Positions 52,599 through 57,388 of a stretch of 57,388 nt of DNA are shown here, piece after piece. The first letter of the stretch is position 1. Every line of letters begins with the position of its first letter. Origin of the DNA: Ruminococcus sp. AF41-9 (GTDB lineage Bacteria; Bacillota; Clostridia; Lachnospirales; Lachnospiraceae). Made by a program: the position numbers and the translations under genes. The DNA lies in assembly GCF_003477525.1 (NCBI RefSeq), contig NZ_QUDO01000026.1:1-57388 (forward strand). The letters are read 5' to 3'. The notes under the pieces were generated by a model. The model did not search any database. It had not been told where the DNA came from and worked only from the letters and a program-made list of their open reading frames with translations.

Positions 52599-52856
52599 AT
52601 GCCAAGAAGAAAACGGATGGTTACGCTTACTCCGGAAGAAATTCAGAACAGGATCAATGAACTGGATGAACAGATCACTGCACTTAATGTAGAAATTAAA
52701 GGATTAAAATCAGAAAAGAAACAGCAGTTAAAAGATTTAAAAGTTGCTCAGAAACGTGCTGCTGAGGAACAGGAGCAGAAAGAACTGAAAGAAGTTCTGG
52801 AACTGATTAAAGAAAAGGGGCTTACAGCAGAACAGCTGAAAGAGCTCATTAAATAA
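52599..52856 (+). CDS. Small coiled-coil protein
   Basis: An 85-residue protein with a strong AAAGGAGG site. MPRRKRMVTLTPEEIQNRI leads into a continuous Glu/Lys coiled coil (LDEQITALNVEIKGLKSEKK) and ends KGLTAEQLKELIK. The end resembles the broken 106-residue gene at 30951, and both are in small-gene neighbourhoods. The short C-terminal helix pair may be a binding module. No known function. Confidence 0.75.
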   Translation: MPRRKRMVTLTPEEIQNRINELDEQITALNVEIKGLKSEKKQQLKDLKVAQKRAAEEQEQKELKEVLELIKEKGLTAEQLKELIK

Positions 52857-52883
52857 TAGAAATACAATCAGGACAATACAATT

Positions 52884-53120
52884 ATGATGAACATAGGCAA
52901 CATGTTAAAATTTACCAGTGCATGGAATACTTTTAAGAAGAATCATCCTAAATTTCCGGCATTCTGCCGTGCGGTGTCCAAAAAAGGAATCCGGGAAGGC
53001 TGTGTGTTTGAAATTACGTTTATCACTCCGGAAGGAGAGAGGCTGGAGACGAATCTTAAAGTAAAACAGAGCGATTTTGAACTGCTGGAACAACTGGGAA
53101 ATTTATCACAGCAAAAATAA
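52884..53120 (+). CDS. Small hypothetical protein
   Basis: A 78-residue protein with two ATGs (52884, 52887). FTSAWNTFKKNHPKFPAFCR is a helical segment and FEITFITPEGERLETNLKVK looks like a beta hairpin, so it is an alpha/beta mini-domain. It lies 28 bases after the coiled-coil gene and probably shares its mRNA. A terminator follows at 53139. Confidence 0.7.
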   Translation: MMNIGNMLKFTSAWNTFKKNHPKFPAFCRAVSKKGIREGCVFEITFITPEGERLETNLKVKQSDFELLEQLGNLSQQK

Positions 53121-53138
53121 AAGTTAAAAACTGCAACG

Positions 53139-53183
53139 AGGATCCGTTGGCTGGCAGACAAATGCGGCTGACGGATCTTTTTT
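53139..53183 (+). terminator. Terminator after the small-gene cluster
   Basis: GGATCCGT and ACGGATC pair around an inner partial stem (TGGC/GGCTG) and TTTTTT follows. Confidence 0.85.
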
Positions 53184-53393
53184 GCGTCCTGTCAGTATCC
53201 ACAAAAATACTCTGGAAATTTTGTAAAAGATTTTACGGAATGTTGATTGAATATTTTACATAAATCTGCTATAGTGGATTTTGTTGGTTGAAGTTAACAA
53301 TTTGTTCTGAGGAGTTATAAGGAATCATATAAAGTTATAAATTCTTCATGCACAGGAAACAGAATTTCCTATAAGAAAGAAAGAGGAATAGAA

Positions 53394-53981
53394 TTGCGTA
53401 AAAAATCACATATTTTATTAGCCAGATATCTTGCAGATCAGATGCAGACCACAGCAAGCCTGCAGTCACACCGGAAAGCGTTCTGCCTGGGAAGCATCCT
53501 TCCGGATATCAAACCGTCTTTTCTGACAAAGAGACATGAGTTTTTTGGAACCTTTGATGAGATTAAGGACAGAATGCGGGAGCTGATGGAAACCAGGCTG
53601 GATACAGGCAATCAGAGAGTGTACTGGCGGCGTTTTGGAGAAGTCATTCACTATATGGCAGATTATTTTACCTTTCCTCATAACAGGACTTATACAGGCA
53701 GCCTTGCAGCTCACAATTATTATGAAAAGGTATTAAAAAATGAACTGAAATCCTGTATACAGCGAGGAGAAGCGCATCAGTATCTGGAGCCTGCAATCCA
53801 TTTCTCCACATTTTCCACATTAGTGGATTACATTGAATATAATCATGCAAAGTATCTGAAAAAAATCAGATGTGTGGAAGAGGATATCAGATTTATTCTG
53901 AATATGTGTTTTCAGGTCATTCAGGGACTACTCCAGTTGTGTATTGGAAGAAACAGAGAGATGATGCTTCAGGCAGCCTGA
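53394..53981 (+). CDS. Zinc-dependent phospholipase C-like protein
   Basis: A 195-residue protein starting at TTG 53394. KSHILLARYLADQM and FCLGSILPDIKPSFLTKRHEFFG have the His/Asp pattern of the zinc-dependent phospholipase C/S1-P1 nuclease fold (PF00882), as do VIHYMADYFTFPHN and HNYYEKVL. No signal peptide is present, so it is cytoplasmic and not a secreted toxin. Similar proteins are widespread single copies in Lachnospiraceae with unknown role. Confidence 0.8.
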   Translation: MRKKSHILLARYLADQMQTTASLQSHRKAFCLGSILPDIKPSFLTKRHEFFGTFDEIKDRMRELMETRLDTGNQRVYWRRFGEVIHYMADYFTFPHNRTYTGSLAAHNYYEKVLKNELKSCIQRGEAHQYLEPAIHFSTFSTLVDYIEYNHAKYLKKIRCVEEDIRFILNMCFQVIQGLLQLCIGRNREMMLQAA

Positions 53982-54005
53982 AAATAAATGGCGTATAAAA
54001 ATCAG

Positions 54006-54054
54006 AAAATCACTGCAAAACAGAAAAAAATATCTGTTTTACAGTGATTTTTTT
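54006..54054 (+). terminator. Terminator after the phospholipase-like gene
   Basis: AAAATCACTG-AAAACAG pairs with CTGTTTT-CAGTGATTTT over about 17 bp and a T7 run follows. Confidence 0.88.
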
Positions 54055-54320
54055 CTATATATTTTTCTATATATTCATGATAATATTCGACAAAACGAGA
54101 TAGATGTGTTAGTATAAGAACACACATAAACAGACATATATACTTGTATTGTTAGAAGCGGTCTATGATATATGTAGAATGTAGACTGCTTTTATACTGT
54201 TTAAAGCCCTGTCCGGAACAGGAGGGCTGATGATGTGAGAAACAGGGAAGGAAATGAATGAGGTCAGGAACAATGGGAAAATGAAGAAACGAATGCAAAA
54301 ACTGTCCGGGTGGGGTGGTA

Positions 54321-54371
54321 TGAGGATTCCTTCTGGTGGAGGACAATGAACTGAATCAGGAAATATCATAG
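54321..54371 (+). pseudogene. Receiver-domain remnant
   Basis: Within 54321-54371, ATGAGGATT is followed, after one extra C, by codons for LLVEDNELNQEIS and a TAG. This is the first strand and acidic pocket of a response-regulator receiver domain, cut after ~16 residues. Whole receiver domains of this type occur in hybrid histidine kinases, so a kinase gene may have been deleted here. Confidence 0.45.
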
Positions 54372-54394
54372 TATATATGGAAGGTGTTGTACAG

Positions 54395-56479
54395 ATGAAA
54401 AAAACGAAAAAGCATGTTGATTTAAATAATCAGTTTCTGGAGCAAGCTGTTTTTGCAATCGCAGATGGATATTGCAGCATCAATCTTACGAAGGATGTGG
54501 TTCCGGGGGTCATGCACCAGATAGTGGATGGTGTGAATTATGATCTGAATGAACAGCTTGGAATGCCGGAAAATTCGAGCTATACAGAACTGGTGGATTT
54601 GTGGGCACTGACAATTCCGGAAGAGGGACGGGATGAGTTTCTGAAAGTAATGAACCGCGAGAATCTGCTGGAATGTTTCCGCAATGGGGAACGGCATATA
54701 TCCGTTACTTACTGGACACGAACTGCAAAATATGAGCCGATGCTTGCGGAAGATCATATGGCAATCTTTACGGACGAGGAAACAGGGGAAGTGCTCGCTG
54801 TCAATTATGTGCTGGACCGTACGGAGCAGCATCGTCTGAAACAGTACGAAAAGGAACTGGAGCAGAAAAACCGGCAACTGGAAGCTATGCTTGAAACAGA
54901 GAAGAAGTATAGCAGCAAGCTTTACCATGATGCGTTGACCGGGACGTTTAACCGCCGCTATTATGAAGAAGTGGTACATAATTTTAGCGGAACAGCCGGA
55001 GTTGCCCTGATCGATCTGGATGATTTTAAAATTTATAATGATACTTACGGACATCAGGCCGGCGACAGGGCTCTGGAGGTAGCGGCCTCGGCGATTCTTT
55101 CCTGCATCCGTCCGACAGATATGCTGATCCGCTATGGCGGAGATGAATTTTTGCTGATCCTTACGGGAATTCCTTCCGGTGTCCTGAGAGCCAAACTGGA
55201 ACAGATCCGCGACAGAGTGCATGATTCTGTCGTTCCGGGATATTCTCAACTGTATTTGTCCGTCAGTGCCGGCGGAGTGATAAAGACAACAGACAGTTCC
55301 ATGGGAACTGCGGTCAGCATTGCAGATAAATTAATGTATCAGGCAAAAGAAATGAAAGATGCAGTTGTTGTCAATGAAGTCAGAACGGATATCTTACCTC
55401 ATGACAGTTCTCTGGAAGATACCAGACAGCAGATTCTGCTGGTAGATGATTCAGAGCTGAACAGAGAACTGCTCTCTGAGATTCTGGGAAAAGATTACCG
55501 GATCATGGAAGCGGAGAACGGACAGGAGGGGCTGGACAAACTTTATGAAAATCAGGGAGATATTGGGCTGGTACTGCTGGATATCAATATGCCTGTAATG
55601 GACGGATTTGAAGTTTTACATGCCATGAATACCAGTCATATTATTGAAGATATACCGGTTATCATGATTTCCAGTGATGCCTCTGAGGATGTTATCCGTA
55701 AATCCTATGAACTGGGGGCTTCTGACTATGTCAACCGTCCGTTTGATGCAAGGATTGTCTATCGGCGTGTTACAAATACGATCAAACTGTATACAAAGCA
55801 GCGGAGACTGGTAAAGATGGTTTCCAATCAGATTAAAAAACAGCAGCATGATACCGCTACGCTGGTAGGAGTGCTCAGTCAGATCGTAGAGTTCCGTAAT
55901 GGTGAGAGCGGATCTCATGTACGGCATATCCGTATCATCACAGAACTGCTGTTAAACCGTCTGCTTACGATCACAAATCAATATCACATCACTTCGGAAG
56001 AGCAGACAGATATTGCACTGGCTTCTTCTCTTCATGATATCGGTAAGATTGCGATTGATGAAAAAATTCTGAACAAGCCGGGAAGACTGACTGATGAAGA
56101 GTTTGAGATTATGAAGACCCACAGTATGCAGGGAGCGGAGATGATCGCAAGACTGGAAAATTATAAAGAAGAACCTTTGCTGCACACAGCATATGAGATT
56201 GCACGCTGGCACCATGAGCGCTGGGATGGAAGAGGATATCCGGATGGACTGAAAGAAAATGAGATTCCGATCAGTGCGCAGATTGTTTCCATGGCAGATG
56301 TATACGATGCCCTGACAAGCGAGCGGTGCTATAAAAAAGCATTTTCTCATGAAAAAGCAATTCAGATGATTCAAAACGGTGAATGCGGAACCTTTAATCC
56401 TCTGCTGCTCCAGTGCCTGAATGAAGTGCAGAATGAACTGAAGGCGGAACTGCAGAATGATTATGTTGATACATATTGA
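54395..56479 (+). CDS. GGDEF-REC-HD-GYP cyclic-di-GMP signalling protein
   Basis: A 694-residue cytoplasmic protein. Order: PAS-like N-terminal domain, a coiled coil (~155-180), a GGDEF domain with intact active site (ALTGTFNRRYY, LIDLDDFKIYND, RYGGDEFLLIL), a receiver domain with phospho-acceptor Asp in LVLLDINMPVMDG, and HD-GYP (SLHDIGKIAIDE, THSMQGAEMI, HHERWDGRGYPDGL). It can make c-di-GMP with one half and degrade it with the other, switched by phosphorylation or the PAS ligand. No transmembrane segment is present. ATG 54395 fits the GGAAGG site better than ATG 54377. Confidence 0.92.
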   Translation: MKKTKKHVDLNNQFLEQAVFAIADGYCSINLTKDVVPGVMHQIVDGVNYDLNEQLGMPENSSYTELVDLWALTIPEEGRDEFLKVMNRENLLECFRNGERHISVTYWTRTAKYEPMLAEDHMAIFTDEETGEVLAVNYVLDRTEQHRLKQYEKELEQKNRQLEAMLETEKKYSSKLYHDALTGTFNRRYYEEVVHNFSGTAGVALIDLDDFKIYNDTYGHQAGDRALEVAASAILSCIRPTDMLIRYGGDEFLLILTGIPSGVLRAKLEQIRDRVHDSVVPGYSQLYLSVSAGGVIKTTDSSMGTAVSIADKLMYQAKEMKDAVVVNEVRTDILPHDSSLEDTRQQILLVDDSELNRELLSEILGKDYRIMEAENGQEGLDKLYENQGDIGLVLLDINMPVMDGFEVLHAMNTSHIIEDIPVIMISSDASEDVIRKSYELGASDYVNRPFDARIVYRRVTNTIKLYTKQRRLVKMVSNQIKKQQHDTATLVGVLSQIVEFRNGESGSHVRHIRIITELLLNRLLTITNQYHITSEEQTDIALASSLHDIGKIAIDEKILNKPGRLTDEEFEIMKTHSMQGAEMIARLENYKEEPLLHTAYEIARWHHERWDGRGYPDGLKENEIPISAQIVSMADVYDALTSERCYKKAFSHEKAIQMIQNGECGTFNPLLLQCLNEVQNELKAELQNDYVDTY

Positions 56480-56711
56480 CAGATATTAAAGGATCAGGAG
56501 GTGGCTGCTGCAAAGCGGCGGATACCGTAAGCAATTCATTCCTCTGTTTTTTACAGTGGGATGAATTGCGGAAAAAGTAGAAAACATAGAAAACATGGAT
56601 GCACCGGTCAGGGTAACCGTGTTAAGCGAAACAAATCTGCAAAAATGTTGTTTCCGGATATAAAATAATATTGGCAGGTTTCTAAAATGAAAAAGAAATT
56701 TAAAAAAATGC

Positions 56712-56740
56712 TTGACAACTTATAAACAGTATGCTAAAGT
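56712..56740 (+). promoter_or_regulatory. rrn promoter P1
   Basis: TTGACA and TAAAGT are separated by exactly 17 bases. Confidence 0.85.
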
Positions 56741-56838
56741 GGACGAGTCGTCTGAACAGAGGCGACAATCACAGATCAGAACGGTATTTCGAAAAAATGA
56801 AAAAGTTCAAAAAACTTTGAAAAAACTTGAAAAAGTTC

Positions 56839-56867
56839 TTGACAAAGAAAAAAAGACGTGATAAAGT
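56839..56867 (+). promoter_or_regulatory. rrn promoter P2
   Basis: TTGACA and TAAAGT are again 17 bases apart; the pair repeats P1, 127 bases downstream, as in tandem rRNA promoters. Confidence 0.87.
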
Positions 56868-57100
56868 AAACAAGCTGTCGCAAGACAGACAACCTTGATA
56901 ACTAAACAGTGAAACACATACGATTCTCGAAAATTCTTTACATTTTTAAGAACGGTTTAAATAAACCAAAAACAGTAAAAACGAGAGATAACTAAGCTAG
57001 TTGGTTGTCTTGAGTGAATCAAACACTTCTTAAGTCTTTGGCTTAATCAGTGTGAGCCGCAATTAAGCTGATGCAAGCATCGCTGAATTGCTGACACATT

Positions 57101-57388
<288 letters not shown>

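Larger units (their letters stand above)
53982..54394. other. Intergenic region with a terminator and a gene remnant
   Basis: Besides the terminator (54006-54054) and the receiver-domain remnant (54321-54371), no gene is supported. The region around 54080-54150 is AT-rich with TATA-like strings that could hold the promoter for the c-di-GMP gene. Confidence 0.45.
56480..57100 (+). other. rRNA operon upstream and leader region
   Basis: No protein gene. A hairpin at 56531-56569 (GCAATTCATTC / GATGAATTGC) may end transcription of the preceding gene. Two promoters (56712, 56839) follow. The leader from 56868 to 57100 contains the usual unstructured AT-rich stretch and stem arms for pre-16S processing. 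Confidence 0.7.

Overview
The window comes from a low-to-medium GC Firmicute of the Lachnospiraceae, most likely Blautia or a close relative. The first ~290 bases of a 16S rRNA gene at the right end have a Blautia-like V1 region. Gene content agrees: riboswitches, spore-former style strong GGAGG ribosome binding sites, an NhaC-type lysine-riboswitch transporter, DUF6077 and DUF6809 proteins.

Layout. (1) 1-3872: remnant of an IS200/IS605-type element, an orphan TPP riboswitch, a decayed YefM/YoeB toxin-antitoxin pair, an RsmH-like methyltransferase and DNA polymerase IV. (2) 4252-9847: a tyrosine recombinase flanked by 21-bp direct repeats, a frameshifted HA-domain helicase, a frameshifted initiating sugar-phosphate transferase and ~800 bp of non-coding DNA made of degenerate repeats. 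(3) 9848-26794: an AT-rich Wzx/Wzy-type surface-glycan cluster with four glycosyltransferases, two pyruvyltransferase-like proteins, three FrhB-like (so-called F420 hydrogenase beta) proteins, a free two-cluster ferredoxin, a beta-propeller, Wzy, Glf, Wzx, two acyltransferases and a truncated nucleotidyltransferase. This cluster carries four simple-sequence tracts: (AGAGC)11, G10, G10 and G7. (4) 26774-35485: a patchwork of mobile remnants (large serine recombinase, IS66), a SIR2/P-loop/TPR defence-like protein, small accessory genes and an AAA-ATPase/PD-(D/E)XK protein. Three copies of a palindromic repeat mark the joints. (5) 35515-57388: chromosome-type genes: DUF362, cytidylate-kinase-like, a three-gene molybdenum hydroxylase operon, a lysine riboswitch with NhaC transporter, tRNA-Arg(CCG), SH3 protein, polysaccharide deacetylase, RNA pseudouridine synthase, ligA, metA, small proteins, a phospholipase C-like protein, a GGDEF-REC-HD-GYP c-di-GMP enzyme and an rrn operon start with two promoters.

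How the genes work together. The glycan cluster can in principle start a lipid-linked repeat unit (7598 gene), extend it (four GTs), make galactofuranose (Glf), decorate it (pyruvyl and acyl groups), flip it (Wzx) and polymerise it (Wzy). The most interesting signal is that the decorating genes carry tracts suited to slipped-strand phase variation. The AGAGC tract lies directly after an RBS/TTG start and, at 11 copies, puts the first acyltransferase out of frame; 10 or 13 copies would put it in frame. The second acyltransferase has G10 near its 5' end and reads in frame.

Caution. At least nine single-base homopolymer-type lesions break otherwise well-conserved genes (helicase, sugar transferase, acyltransferase, small coiled-coil gene, AAA-ATPase twice, 2Fe-2S subunit, DUF6077, deacetylase). 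This pattern fits base-calling errors at least as well as real decay. Tract lengths and 'broken' calls should be read with that in mind.
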